64,000 bases of DNA from Pleurotus ostreatus/Saccharomyces cerevisiae fusant (lineage: Eukaryota > Opisthokonta). The translations under genes and the position numbers were made by a program. The notes under the pieces were generated by a model that had not been told where the DNA came from, did not search any database, and was given only the letters and a program-made list of their open reading frames with translations. Positions within the stretch are counted from its first letter, which is position 1. Each line of letters begins with the position of its first letter. The stretch is taken from the NCBI GenBank assembly GCA_024196135.1, contig JAMQCK010000043.1:1-64000 (forward strand), given 5' to 3'. Positions 1 through 10,900 of this stretch are shown one piece after another.

Positions 1-216
1 CGTGTCTCGTCCGATCCTCCGACGGCTTCGGTCGAGCGGCCCGACCGCACCGCTTCGGCGTACGTGGTCGTCGTCGGAGCGGTTGCCGGTGAGTCCCGAT
101 CGTCGCGGTCGATGTTTTTCCTCGAGCGCGTGTTGCGCGCGGGCGCGTCCGCGGCGGGCGGGGCCCTGGACGCCTTCTTCTTTCCCATCGTGTATATAGA
201 GTTCTCGTTGCGGTGA
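1..216 (+). CDS. Possible 3' end of an unrecognised gene (partial)
   Basis: A frame runs open from the first base to a TGA at 214-216, about 71 codons. It begins mid-protein with a Pro/Thr/Ser-rich stretch and contains a hydrophobic run (AYVVVVGAVAG), and it ends in an aromatic tail with the residues FFFPIVYIEF. The GC-rich third positions resemble those of real exons in the window. No domain is recognisable and the start lies outside the window. The frame could be chance in GC-rich DNA. Confidence 0.25.
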   Translation, partial: RVSSDPPTASVERPDRTASAYVVVVGAVAGESRSSRSMFFLERVLRAGASAAGGALDAFFFPIVYIEFSLR

Positions 217-670
217 TGTCGACCCAATTCGAAGGTACTCCGCTAACGATCGATGCCGATCGTCCGCGATGCCCGTTTACGTTGTCGTCGACGATCTCCG
301 TTGGGATGAATGGCGCGTGAGAGAAGAAGCTAGTGGCGTATGGCGATAGGTTCAAAAAAGTGTAAGGACGTTGGTCCCTTTTGCTCTGTATCCTTAGACT
401 CCCTCGTAATGAACCGAACCGCTGATACGCGATTAGCACGATACGTAGGAGTACAGGATAGAAAAGAGCTGATCAAGATATGTGTCAAGAAGTAATATAA
501 AGCCGGGCCACGTGCCCACGTGATGTCCATGCGCCCACGGGCGCCCACAAGTCCGTATAAGTCCATGCCCCATTACAAGGTCCAAGCCATGTCCCTATGA
601 GTACAACACCCATCGTATGTTGCGCTTTCACCATGCGCGTCGTCTGCTTATTGATTACCCCACTTCACAG
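217..670. other. Non-coding stretch before the KDZ relic
   Basis: No credible coding frame is seen. Around 500-600 the sequence has short imperfect repeats of the kind CCCACG and GTCCATG, which suggests decayed repetitive DNA. The missing N-terminal part of the downstream transposase is not found here. Confidence 0.4.
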
Positions 671-1727
671 ACAAGAAGCTGAAGGAGGTCGAGCTCGAGC
701 TCGAGCGCGAGGAGAATGAGTCTACGGCAGATGGCACGGCCGTAGTATACGAGTACACACCGAGCTCCATGGTCAAGCTCGGGCTCGACATCCAGGGTAC
801 ACAGTAAGTCTTACTCTTCCCGCAGAGTGTCGTTTTGCTGATCCTCGAAGACGTCTTCTATCAATCGATAAGGTCGCTCAGAAGAACCCGACGCCTGCGC
901 AGGAGGTCGACTTGTTGAAGCGCTCGCGGAACTTGAAGAAACGAATTGCGGCCTTCCGACGGAAACAGCACATATACATGCCTGGGCTCGCGTCGTATCT
1001 CGAGGGCGTTGGACGCGTCTTATCTGACGACGGCGAAGACGCAGAAAGCATCCGACTTTTCTTACCCTCCGATCTGCCGAATATCGCCGTGCGTGCAGCC
1101 GTCTGCGCTCCCGGGCTGGCTCGCATCGAGGAGCGCCTGCGAGACGGCGAGGCTCACGAGAGTCTCGAGGAAGTTCGCCATGCCCTGCGAGCACGCACCG
1201 TCACGAATACGTTCCAAAACACCCAGGTTCGCGGCCAGCCCATGAGTACGCGTGCACGGTCGACTTTCGACAAGATCTCCAAGCGCGTCCATAGCGCCAA
1301 GATACGGTACCGCGACTCGCGCAATGCGCTTCTACGTCTTCGAGGACATGGCGACTGGGAGTCGACTCTTCGATATCTCGACGACAGCGATGTTCGTGCT
1401 CTAAACGAGCGGGCTCTGACAGCAGAGGAGAAGGCGGAGGGCGAGCGCACGCATGAGATGTCCGCCGTTGATTTCTCATCCGAAGGAGGCGTGTACATAG
1501 CAGGGACGATAGCTCGAGGCGAGACGTCCCGAACACTGTCCTGGATATGGTACTCGGTGCCGCAGAACCCCAGCCTTAGGGATCCGGTGCAGAATGAAGG
1601 TGCGTTGCAGGCCCGACATGACTATGTTCGCTATGCTCATGTTGTCACAGCTCTACGTGTCGAATACCTGAAGTCTCGGGCGCGTCGTGACAGGCATCAT
1701 CAGGAAAAGTGGCCCGGGGCCCGAAGC

Positions 1728-1868
1728 GGACTCAGGCGTACTCAAGCGGGCTCAAGCGTCTCAAACGCTCAAGAGCTTCAAAAGTTATTGCCCGATATCA
1801 AACGCTCTCAAGACACTTGACCCGTCCTTGAACCCGCTTGAGCCCGCTTGAGTCGGTTTGAGTTTAGC
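1728..1868. repeat. Left subterminal repeat cluster (CTCAAGCG family)
   Basis: About ten variants of CTCAAGCG and its complement CGCTTGAG lie within 140 bp. The first half is mostly in the CTCAAG sense and the last part (about 1816-1865) mostly in the CTTGAG sense. Such subterminal motif arrays often act as transposase-binding sites in hAT-like and related elements. No binding evidence is available here. Confidence 0.6.
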
Positions 1869-3351
1869 CAAGCGTCATGAAGCTGCTTCAATTTTATTCT
1901 TCTCAATATCTAGAATCATTTAGAAGGTCACTAAATTTGCTTATCATTGATCACTAATACAAAATCTATACTACACTGAAGAACTACATTGGCAGATCTC
2001 GCAGAGATCTGGCCTGGCCAGCCCCCGTTGCTCACTGTCACCCCTCCCAAGCGTCGCAATGCATGATTGCGCTGCCCACCTTCCCGAACCATCGGACGCA
2101 CCTCCCGCCACTTCCGGCACCATACCTCGCTCCTGCCTGCCGGTCGTGCGCATTCCCGCGCTCATCACCACATCTAATACCCGCCCCATCGCCTGACGCG
2201 CGCCTCCCAATGCCGCGGCACGTGTCCGCGCCACTCATGCTCCCAACACACGCACCTCCCGCTACCATCAGCGCGTCCTGCGCTCACACGCGTTCCTAAG
2301 ACGACGCGTGTTGTCCAATGCTCGTCGAGCTCGCGCAGGCTCGAAAGCTCACCATTCGGCAAAATCCGAGCTCGCGCTGAGGAACGTGCCATCGAGCGCC
2401 ACACTGCGGGCGGATGCCCAGGATGTGCGGCGCTCGTCGGGTAGCGCACTCGAGTGGGGAGCATGCCTGACGACGCGCAGCACGGTGCGGCGTCTCCTCT
2501 TGCGTCCGCGCTGGCTGCCGCGCCGGTCCGTCCCGAGCCACCACTCGCGCAACGTCCCTCTTGCCCAATCCTGTCACGCACGCTCATCACGGTCAGTGAG
2601 TGCATGTAGGGCCAGCCAAGCCGCGCGTACGGGATTACGCGCGGCCGGCCGCGGACACGAGAGAACGACGCACTTTTGCAACGTGGACGTGCCACGTCAC
2701 GCGGTGATGGTCCTTCGTGAACACGGCGGCTCGGACAGCCATACGCAAAGCACCTGCACGCACAGGATGCGCGGCAGGAGTAGACGCGCGTGGGGAGGGG
2801 GACGGTCGACGACATCGACATCGACGTTGCCGACAGGCGACCTGCGTTGGCAGTTGCCTTGGTGACGTGTCATGGGGCGTGTCAGGCCGTAACGAAGCAG
2901 GGGCGACGGCGGCAGTGGTGGCGGCGGCAGCGGCAACGTCAAGAGATAGTGGAAGAAGAACAGCGCGCGGCCTGGCGGCCGACGCGCGTCGAGTGGACAG
3001 GGAGATAGTGATCGACAAGGACAAGAGCAGAGTCGACTGCGGACGGGGTTGTTCCGGACAGTCACGTGATCGGAAGTCCGGCACGGCTCGCCGACCTTCG
3101 TCTCGTCCAGTGGCGCAGCCGTTGTGACTGCCCTCATCTTTCCCCTACTTGAGCCTCCTCCTTGCTTTTATGGAGCTTCCTTTAGAGTACTGCTGGGATA
3201 CTATATGTCTACTATAGAGTAGGTTTCCTTCTTTCATTTCCTATGAGTATGCACCACTCATTGTGCTGCTATCACTTTGCTCAGAGCATATGCAATGTAT
3301 TGAAGCAGACTATGATTGAAAATATTGGTCATTAATTAGAGATTTTTCAGC

Positions 3352-3475
3352 CTGCTTGAGTCCGCTTGACAGGGGCCTAACATTCTCAAGCAGTCTCAAG
3401 CAGGTTCAAGCGCATTCAAGCGCATTCAAGCGGCTTCAGGATCTGCCGAAATCTCAATCGCTCTCAAGCGGCTTG
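3352..3475. repeat. Right subterminal repeat cluster (CTCAAGCG family)
   Basis: This mirrors the left cluster. Two CTTGA-sense copies (GCTTGAGTCCGCTTGA) are followed by about seven CTCAAGCR or TTCAAGCG copies, including TTCAAGCGCA twice in tandem. The same motif at both ends supports one element with paired termini. Confidence 0.6.
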
Positions 3476-3843
3476 GCCGCAGGGGGGTTTTTGGTGATGA
3501 TCGTGAAGAGATTCGCTTGCTCGAGGAGGAGATGCGTTGCACGCTTGCGGCGTTTACTACCGACGCCCTGGAGTGGGAGCAACGGGCGTCGAGACACACC
3601 ACCGTCGACGATGAGCTCGCCGAGGGCCTGGTGTCGTACGCGATGGAGCAGGCGTCTATCGCCCGCTCTCGCGCAGCGCGATATCGCCTGAAATGGGAGG
3701 CAGTACGGGCGCAAGGGCAGAAGGCATTGGTACACGATTTCGACGGTATACATGCGCTGCCCGATGCGGACACAATCCGCGAGCTACAAGAACTCGTCGA
3801 GACTCCCGCTGCCGACGAAATGGACGACGATGACACCATATAG

Positions 3844-4620
3844 AACTTGTGGTTCACAGCCAGGGCAAGCTCGCTATCACACCGGGGGTCTTCGTCTGAC
3901 CCCTCTCGAGTCGATTCCGGCTGCATCTCCGTTATCACCTCTCCTGCCATCTCCCTCGCTCGTCCTGAATCATGTCCTTCGTCATTGTCGCCACTGCCAC
4001 CATCATCACCGCCATCCTCCGTGCGCGCTGTCATCGTCGCCGCTGCCACCATCATTGCCTCCGCCACCGCCACCAGCGCCGTCATCGCTACAGGTGCTCC
4101 CGTCGCTAGATACGGTTTTGCCACCGTCCCGGCCTTTGCCGTCCCAGAGAACCGCCGGTCGCTGCAACCCAGGCTACTGCCGCTGCCACTCTTTTTCTTC
4201 TTTTACCCCCTCGTCGCGTCGGTACGGACCCTGTAGATGCTATATGTAGCCATTGGTCTCGTTTATTGTGCCAGCACCGACCCTACCGTCCGTGCTCATT
4301 GTGGTGTGCGCGGCTGGCATCCGTACATATATCGTGCATGTCTGACATTGAGGCTGACCACAGGATCCGCCGATGGCTGCATCGCCAGCGATGGGCGGCG
4401 CACCGACCAACCCGCCACCCGACGCCATCAATCCCGCCTCTACCTTTTGGGGATATCGTCGAAATACCGGTCTATACTAACAAATGCACCGAAAGACACC
4501 GGAAACCGAGGTTTACGGTAATTGATTCAGTTTCTATATATACAGGGGGGCGCATCGAGATATGGCCCTGTGGTGACAGTGCTGCCGCGGCAGTGCGATA
4601 TCGAAACACGACCCCCTGCC
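3844..4620. other. Low-complexity and intergenic sequence
   Basis: From about 3940 to 4100 the plus strand is a run of CCACCATCATC and GCCGCTGCC-type triplets, giving spurious Ala/Thr/Pro-rich frames. From 4440 to 4620 there are several GATATC palindromes and short inverted motifs that could be a decayed small element. No gene is supported. Confidence 0.4.
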
Positions 4621-5151
4621 ATGGTAGGGGATATCCAGATATCCCCCCGGCCAATGGTGCGCGGCAAGAACGCTCCGAACGCCGCAGAAACGCGTCGCTC
4701 CTCTAGCCCGTGCTCTCCAGCATCTGCCTCTTCGCGCTCTTCGCGCTCTGCCTCTCGCTCTTTATCGCCATCTCTGCGCTCCGCCTCTCGCTCTTTATCG
4801 CCATCTCTGCCTCGCACGACAGGCACGTCCCACTCTCACACGCCCACAACGTATCTCGCCCGTCCCTCTGCCGATTTTGCCACCAATTTCGACAACTACA
4901 CTTTCTCGACCCGACTATCCGCTATAGACGAAGGCTTCCCTGTCTCGCCAGAAGACGCTATGCCTCCTCCGGTATCTCAATACGCGCACTGGTCCCCATG
5001 GTTTGGCTCTTCTATGGCTACACCTGACGTGTCGGCACATCCCTACACGCAGCCTTTCGACGCGCGGCAGCCATCCACATCCCAGGTCTTCGGCTGGACT
5101 CCGTCGGCCCCTCCTTTGTCAGGTATCTTCGGATGGTCACCCCAGGACTGA
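4621..5151 (+). CDS. Hypothetical Ser-rich protein
   Basis: The frame runs from the ATG at 4621 to the TGA at 5149-5151, 176 residues. I do not recognise it. The first third is Ser/Arg-rich with two copies of an 11-residue unit (SASRSLSPSLR type). The rest is rich in Pro, Thr and aromatic residues with two FGW-containing repeats near the C-terminus (VFGWTPS and IFGWSP). No signal peptide, membrane segment or domain is visible. The frame continues upstream without an ATG, so a longer spliced form is possible. It lies next to transposon debris and may belong to it. It could also be a chance frame. Confidence 0.35.
   Translation: MVGDIQISPRPMVRGKNAPNAAETRRSSSPCSPASASSRSSRSASRSLSPSLRSASRSLSPSLPRTTGTSHSHTPTTYLARPSADFATNFDNYTFSTRLSAIDEGFPVSPEDAMPPPVSQYAHWSPWFGSSMATPDVSAHPYTQPFDARQPSTSQVFGWTPSAPPLSGIFGWSPQD
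4744..4809 (+). repeat. 33-bp tandem duplication
   Basis: Two head-to-tail 33-bp units (4744-4776 and 4777-4809) differ at one base (CGCTCTGCC versus CGCTCCGCC). The length is a multiple of three, so the duplication adds an in-frame 11-residue repeat to the hypothetical Ser-rich protein. Confidence 0.8.
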
Positions 5152-5443
5152 GTAGGTTATATCACTATAGTGTAGTATACAGTGTACCCCTTCACATGTA
5201 ATGTACTGCAGGCTTCGCAGGCCAGGTGGCGCGCAAGCCACAACGGAAGCAATTCAGGTCCGGTAGTTGCCGGTGATCGACTTTCGCTGGCGAAAGTCAA
5301 GTGTTTCATGTCGGATCGGCTTTCACTTTCGTGTTTTTCGTCACGACTCAGATTCGGTACGGATCGCCACAGTAACCCGCCGGTCGAACAGTAATGACAT
5401 GCTGTAGACTAATGAAAAGGATAATGCTGTCTTCCGCGCGCCT

Positions 5444-7036
5444 CTACAGCCTCTGGCGTTCCCGATCGCACAGTACGGGCATTGTCAAGCCCTGCAGACC
5501 TCGAAGTTTCTCGCCTCGCCATACCAAAGGTCGCCTCCTTGATTCGAGTGCGACGAGCAAAGCTCGCGCCAATGCGATGTCGAGTATCACTCGGCTTTTG
5601 AAGTCCTCTTCTCCACACCGAAACGATAGCGTTAACCGCTCGAGATGTGGCATGAGAATATGGTTTTCGTTGCCATCTGTGGGGTCTCGTGCCAGCGCCG
5701 CTACGAAGCCTTGGCTGATGAGCCGCATCTCCCGCACACGATCCCAGTCCCAATCCCTCAGTGTAAGTGTCGTAAGCCGGTCCAAGCGTTTGAGGCAGCT
5801 GACCAGCGATGTTGAGTCGACTGCCGCATACAGAAGGCTGAGGGAGCGGAGGGAAGTCCAGGCGGACGACCTGTCAAGTAGATCGGAAAGCAAGGTAATG
5901 ACCTCGCAGGTTTCGTCGTTGTGTGAACGCAGCGTCGCTACTTTTAGCGAAGGAGCGACCATGTAAGGCATGAGATGGTTGGCGGCGTCCAACAATTCCA
6001 GCACCTCTAGTCGGGGAAATGCTGTGACGGCCAGGCGGCCAGGGATACCTCCGAGTCGCTCGGCATTCAACTTGCAGACACGCAACGTGCGGCTGCAAGA
6101 GAACAGCGCGTCCAGATATACCCAGAGATCGGGCACGGGGTCACGAAAGCTCTGGCACCGCAAGTCCATCTCCTCGATATTGGACCATGACGAGGGAAGG
6201 ACGAGATATCCTGGAGGCCGTATCGGGACGTCCATGAAGTAGACACCAATCGCACGCAGCATCGGTGCGGATTGGAACATATCCAAGGGCGACAGTGGCG
6301 GGAGACCAACCCGGTCCATCTCTAGGCCAAAAGCCAGCCTCCGCAGAATAGGGAATGAGAGGCCGGCCAACGAAGCGTACAAGTGACGCGGTAGCCCATA
6401 GATGGTCACATCCCTCCATCTGTGCGTCTGCGCGCGGAGTACAGCCCAGTAATCGATGCGCTGCTGGCACTTCTGTGGGGTCAGGTATTCCTCCTCCACC
6501 TGTTCCGTCCTCTCAGGCATGGTGATGACAAGGTCGAGCGGCGCTTGCCCTGTCCGAGACATCTCTGCTTCAAGAGAAGCGCGCTCTTCCGCTGATGGGT
6601 ACGCATGGACGTTGCAGACGTAGATATTGATATAGTTCCAGAGCAACGGTGTGCTGAAGGCGATTCTGCGCCATGCGGCACAAACCTGCGCAAAGTTGAG
6701 AAACCTGCGACCCGCGTGCCATCCGTTCCGTCTTCTCCAGTCATTTGGGACAGCAAGAAGGAAGATGTCGCTCCAGAGCTCTGATGGTATGCGGCGCCAG
6801 GGCGCAAGCAGGGCTTCATCGACTGCGATCCGCCGCTTAACCTCCGAATGCATTGCTTGGAGTCTCTGGACTTCGGCGGTGAGATGAGCATCCAGACTTC
6901 GCTTCGAAGGGAGGCGATCTTGAATGAAGGAAAGCTCGGGAGGATCTAGCATGGTAGCCCTGCGATGCGCGTCGACTGCAAAATTCATGCTGCCTCTGAT
7001 CTCTTCGAGGATGGCATCGATGTCGAGCAGGACCAT
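5444..7036 (-). CDS. F-box protein with leucine-rich-like C-terminal region
   Basis: This intronless gene encodes 530 residues. F-box proteins are substrate adaptors of SCF ubiquitin ligases. After an N-terminal helix region (about 1-75), the F-box-like core begins at LLAPWRRIPSELWSDIF and continues with FAQVCAAWRRIAFSTPLLW, the pattern shared by the other F-box genes here. The remaining 400 residues have spaced Leu-rich strands (LRSLSLLYAA, LTTLTLRDW) of the degenerate LRR type common in basidiomycetes. The start is the ATG at 7034-7036. An upstream in-frame extension to 7072 has only a TTG. The substrate is unknown. It is close in layout to the genes at 38.7 and 56.9 kb. Confidence 0.8.
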   Translation of the reverse strand: MVLLDIDAILEEIRGSMNFAVDAHRRATMLDPPELSFIQDRLPSKRSLDAHLTAEVQRLQAMHSEVKRRIAVDEALLAPWRRIPSELWSDIFLLAVPNDWRRRNGWHAGRRFLNFAQVCAAWRRIAFSTPLLWNYINIYVCNVHAYPSAEERASLEAEMSRTGQAPLDLVITMPERTEQVEEEYLTPQKCQQRIDYWAVLRAQTHRWRDVTIYGLPRHLYASLAGLSFPILRRLAFGLEMDRVGLPPLSPLDMFQSAPMLRAIGVYFMDVPIRPPGYLVLPSSWSNIEEMDLRCQSFRDPVPDLWVYLDALFSCSRTLRVCKLNAERLGGIPGRLAVTAFPRLEVLELLDAANHLMPYMVAPSLKVATLRSHNDETCEVITLLSDLLDRSSAWTSLRSLSLLYAAVDSTSLVSCLKRLDRLTTLTLRDWDWDRVREMRLISQGFVAALARDPTDGNENHILMPHLERLTLSFRCGEEDFKSRVILDIALARALLVALESRRRPLVWRGEKLRGLQGLTMPVLCDRERQRL

Positions 7037-7228
7037 CTCTGTTGCTAGGATCAGATTGATGAGCACTGGCAATGTAGATCAAGACGGACCGAGGAAGTTC
7101 TGAGGGGCCGGACCTTTGTGTTGGACGGCGAGAACAAAGAGAGGTAGCCTCGTGTTGTCCTGATGGCCAAGTGATGGCGTGGACCAACAGGCGGCCACAA
7201 TAAACAACGGGCTACCCAATACGTTAAC

Positions 7229-7651
7229 TTAAGGACAGCCTCGTGATTTACTTATGCCGATTTTCTCTAGCCAAGAGACAGAACATGATTGGCAGCATTC
7301 TACGAAAAAGTCCGCCCACCTGGTGTGCTTCTCACAGCAGCACAAGACGAAGATTGACCATATCTCTGGGAGGACGAGAACTATCTCCTTCAAGCGTCTA
7401 CAAGCGCCACTGATGACACCAGGGGCATGGCTTTGACGTCGACAAGCTACTAGTGGGCCCTTTGAGGCACACAGAACACAAATAGGTAAATGGTTTGATG
7501 AGGATCTCGACAGACAGCCGGTGGACCGGTGAGAGCTTGGGGTTGCCATACTCGACAGATGTCGATAGAGAAGCGCGAATAGTATCTCAGTGAGATGCTG
7601 ATTGTCGACAAAGACAACGAGCAGACGATGATGATACAAGCTTAGCCTCAT
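7229..7651 (-). pseudogene. Fragment of an F-box gene
   Basis: Two frames together show an F-box-like core. One (about 7480-7560) reads SPVHRLSVEILIKPF, the usual P-x-L-P-x-E-I-L pattern. The other (about 7360-7430) reads ACRRLKEIVLVLPEIWSIF, the usual C-R-R-W-R-x-I-A-L-x-x-P-x-L-W segment. They lie in different frames and the sequence stops soon after, so this is probably a truncated, frameshifted copy. It lies 0.2 kb upstream of the intact F-box gene on the same strand. An undetected intron could join the two frames, but the body of the gene would still be missing. Confidence 0.4.
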
Positions 7652-7951
7652 TCATGGCAAGGCATCCAATTGTGCGTTGCAATGTCCGTAAGTCCACAAA
7701 AAGGGACTCGAACTCCACTTCCGCCACGACATCATTTCCAAACTAATCGACGGGATCTGGCCATCCTCGTCAAGAGCCCGGCGAGTCTGTGAGCGAAACA
7801 TGACGATTGCGATGACCTGGAAGGGGGGAAATGCGTGGAAACCGAGGCGCGGGCGAACTTTACCTTGCATTCCGCTATCCCTGGCCCCAAAATCGCACCA
7901 CTTCAGACCAATAGGTATTGTGCTCATTGCGCGCGTCCGTCCCGCCGCGAT
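7652..7951. other. Intergenic stretch
   Basis: This lies between the 3' end of the S9 peptidase (minus strand) and the F-box relic. I see no gene or repeat. Confidence 0.4.
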
Positions 7952-10900
7952 TTACTGGGTCTCCACCCCGACCCATCGATCGAACCAGCGGAAGACCTCG
8001 TAGTGCCATGTCAGACTGCGTATATGTTCAGCTCCTTCCAGATAAATGTTAGCAGCAGACGCAAGCGCACCTATTCCCATGATTCAAGACCCAGTGGTTC
8101 TCGTCGGGGAAGATGACCAGCCGGCTCGGGATACCCAGCCTAGCATGCACAATGTCAGCAACATTGTTCCAGCTACCATTCACGACTGCACGCACTGCTG
8201 CAACGCATGAAACGCCGCAATACTGTCCGTCTCAGCCAGGCGATAGTCCTTGCTCCCGTGCACGATGAGCTGCGGGATCGACCACTTGTCTACGAACTGC
8301 GAGGGGCTGTACTTATTGATGAGCTTCTTCGTGTGCTCTTCCCATGGGCGGCCGCCCCATTCGTAGTTGAACTGGAAGGTCGTGGTCAGCTGGATGTATC
8401 GGTCATCCAAAGGAAGACAGGCGCACAAAGAACAGCTCATCGGTCGAATGGCCGAGGTAGGCGATGTCGAACACGCCATCGTGACAAAAGAGGGCCTATT
8501 GCCATTCAGCTTCCGCGAATCTCGAGAGCGTTATGGAGTTCTAACCTTGAACTTGAACCCCAGCTCGGGGTGGCCCTGGATGTAGTTGACCGCGAAGCCT
8601 CCCCAGCTCGCACCAGCGGCGATGGCACGGTCGGCGTCAATCTGAGTATCAAGCGTCAGAATAACGCATAAAGCTCGTCAGTGCAGCCGCACCTCAGGGT
8701 ACTCCGCGAGTACGTAGTCCCATCCGTTCTTCAGGTCGACAAAGGGTTTGCCACCCCAGTCGTTCTTGATGCCGCTCACAAAGTCTGCGAAGATACGAGC
8801 GTCAGTGGCCGCTCACAGCGAAGAGGATTCTCACGTACCTTGTCCAAACGTACTACTCCCCGTCGGATTGATCATGACGACCACGTAGCCCTGATTGACG
8901 AACACGTTCGGATTCCACCGCGTCGACCACTGGTCCTTCCACGCGTCTTCCGGTCCTTTCGCTGACGTATGAGCACCACCCTCCCTACAGCGCCCAACCG
9001 CGCGACGAGTACTCACCTCCATGAATCAACAACGCCACCGGCCACGCCTTCTCCTCGCCCTTCCTGAACCCCTTCGGCCTGAATATCCATCCCTGCACAT
9101 CCCGGTCGAGCGCGCCCTTGAACCAAAATCCCTCGCCTTCGGCGAGATACTTGTCTGCAAGGTCCGCAGAGGTGAAGCTGGTGATCTGGGTGGCGATGGG
9201 CGCATCGACGGAGGACGTTCCGTCGCTGATCACGAAGACGTCGTTTGGTGAAGTGAAGGACGAGCGGCTGAGAAGGATACGACCGCCGGGCAGGGCTTGA
9301 ACGCCGGACGCCACACCGCTACTGGTGAGAGCGACAGGATTACGGGGTTTTCCTGAAAAGAATAGCGCTTGAATATCTGGACGTCCCGCGAAGACACAAG
9401 CACGTACCAGGATCATGATCACTTGAGACTGGCATCATATACAAAGGATACGAGAAGACCTTGGTCCTGGCCTCATCTCCGGCAGTGATGTAGAGCGTCC
9501 TGTCGTCCTTCGAGAACTACATAGTGATCATTACACGCTGCGTATGGAAAGAGAAGCGAGCCTTACCACCACCGCCTCAGGTGAGCGATCCCAGCTCACG
9601 AGAATTTTTGTCCAGACAAAGTTCGTGAGGTCGTACATGACGACCTTGGTTCTGTCGTAGAGTGATGTTGATAAGTGGACGTCAAAAAAGCGAAAGGAGC
9701 AGCACGCACTTGTCCGCCTCATTCCCATCCTCGTCTTGCTGCAACCACGCGACTTTGGTGCCGCTGGTGCTGAAGACTGGCGCGTGGGTCGCACCGTGCT
9801 TGCCCATGGTGATTTCCCTCGGCGGAGAAGCACCAGTGATGTCCACGATGTAGATCTAGCCAAATTATATGTTGGTACGGATCGCATGACATGAAGGCCA
9901 GAACTTGCATTCTGCTTCGTATGCAGCGCCTCCGGAAGGTCGGGATCCTTCGCGGTGTACACGACATGCGTCTTCGACACGGAGAAGTCATCCGTCCCGC
10001 CAAACGGCGCGACCGGCGAGCTCTAAGCACTCCGTTAGCGAAATCACTTCGTCATACACGCAGCCCCCACTCACATGTCCCGTTCCCCTCAACAGGTTCG
10101 TCCACTCCGGCTCCAATGCCCACTTCCCATCCAGCTTCTGCCACAACGGCACCGAAAACAACGCACTCTTCTTCGGTCCCACATACCTATCCCAATGCCT
10201 CACATACGGCGCATCATACACAAACGCCGTATTCCCGCGTTCTTCCCATTCTCTATCCTGCTCGTTCACCGTCGTCAGCTCGCCGTCTTCGTATACCTCG
10301 GCGGAGAACACCAGACGGCGGGCTTCGGGACTGTAGACGAAGTTCGCTGCGCTGGTGGTGGGGAAGGTGCCGATGAAGGTGGGGGTGTCGGGGGTGGTGA
10401 GGGTGGAGGGGGAGGAGAATGTGATGCCGATAGCGTAGAAGGAAAGGGTCTTGTTTTCGCTCTCGAAGACGTGGCCGACGGTACGCTTGTCGAGCCAGAA
10501 TGCCTCGCCACCTTGAGGGAGCTATAAGGGCGCTTAGACAATACGACGCGGACATTCTGCGCGCTCACTCACGGGGATCTCAAGCGGCTTGAAAGTCAAG
10601 TCTTCGATGGGTGCGACGAAGATCGACTTCTTGTTCCTGTAAGACTAATGGTCAGCGTCTGCCAGCGTCCCTACGTCCCTCATATACCACTCACTTCCTC
10701 TCTTCGAGATCATACTTGCTGTACTGAACAAGCACCAGATCGCCCGCATCGTTCGCCAACCCAACGCCTGGCCGTCCGATCTCAACCAGGTCCTTCGGCG
10801 AAAACACACCGTCGCCCTCTTTCCATGCGAAGTCCTGCGCCTGCTGCTTCCAGGTTTGTTTGCCCATCGTCGATGAGCTGTCCAGGGGTCGCGAGAAGGA

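Larger units (their letters stand above)
1694..3501. mobile_element. 1.8-kb insertion inside the KDZ relic, probably a non-autonomous DNA transposon
   Basis: The element separates two parts of one coding frame. The host sequence beside the left edge is CGTGACAG (1686-1693) and beside the right edge CGTGAAGA (3502-3509). This is compatible with an 8-bp target duplication that has since diverged. The left end reads ATCATCAGGAAAA and the right end, reverse-complemented, ATCATCACCAAAA, so the termini look inverted. Both ends hold clusters of CTCAAGCG-like repeats. The GC-rich interior (about 2000-3130) has long open frames on both strands but none with a recognisable domain. The flanking AT-rich parts have none. 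Exact borders are inferred by eye. Confidence 0.5.
671..3843 (+). pseudogene. Relic of a KDZ-type (Kyakuja-Dileera-Zisupton) transposase, C-terminal part, interrupted
   Basis: Two fragments resemble the C-terminal half of basidiomycete KDZ transposases. The first begins after an acceptor-like CACAG at 670 and has a small intron (about 804-826, GTAAGT to CGCAG). It carries features typical of the family: a charged helix (KEVELELEREE), IYMPGL, SIRLFLPSDLP, PGLARIEERLR, ARSTFDKISKRV and the motif SWIWY near 1540. The second fragment (3502-3843) resumes with RLLEEEMR and a Ser/Ala-rich helix and ends at TAG 3841-3843. In intact proteins these segments are adjacent, so the intervening 1.8 kb is read as a later insertion. 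The catalytic N-terminal part is absent, so the gene is dead. The family assignment is from recalled family features and no search was run. Confidence 0.6.

Noticed and set aside
2174..2865. Overlapping open frames on both strands inside the insertion
   Set aside because: They are Arg/Ala/His-rich, overlap each other in several frames, lack any recognisable motif and look like the by-product of high GC content.
3940..4100. Possible microsatellite-encoded Ala/Thr protein
   Set aside because: The frame comes from imprecise CCACCATCATC-like triplets with no start or conserved flanks; listed only as low complexity.
5394..6242. Plus-strand frames opposite the F-box gene at 5.4 kb
   Set aside because: They are Arg/Ser-rich shadows of the F-box coding frame, which is intact over 530 residues.
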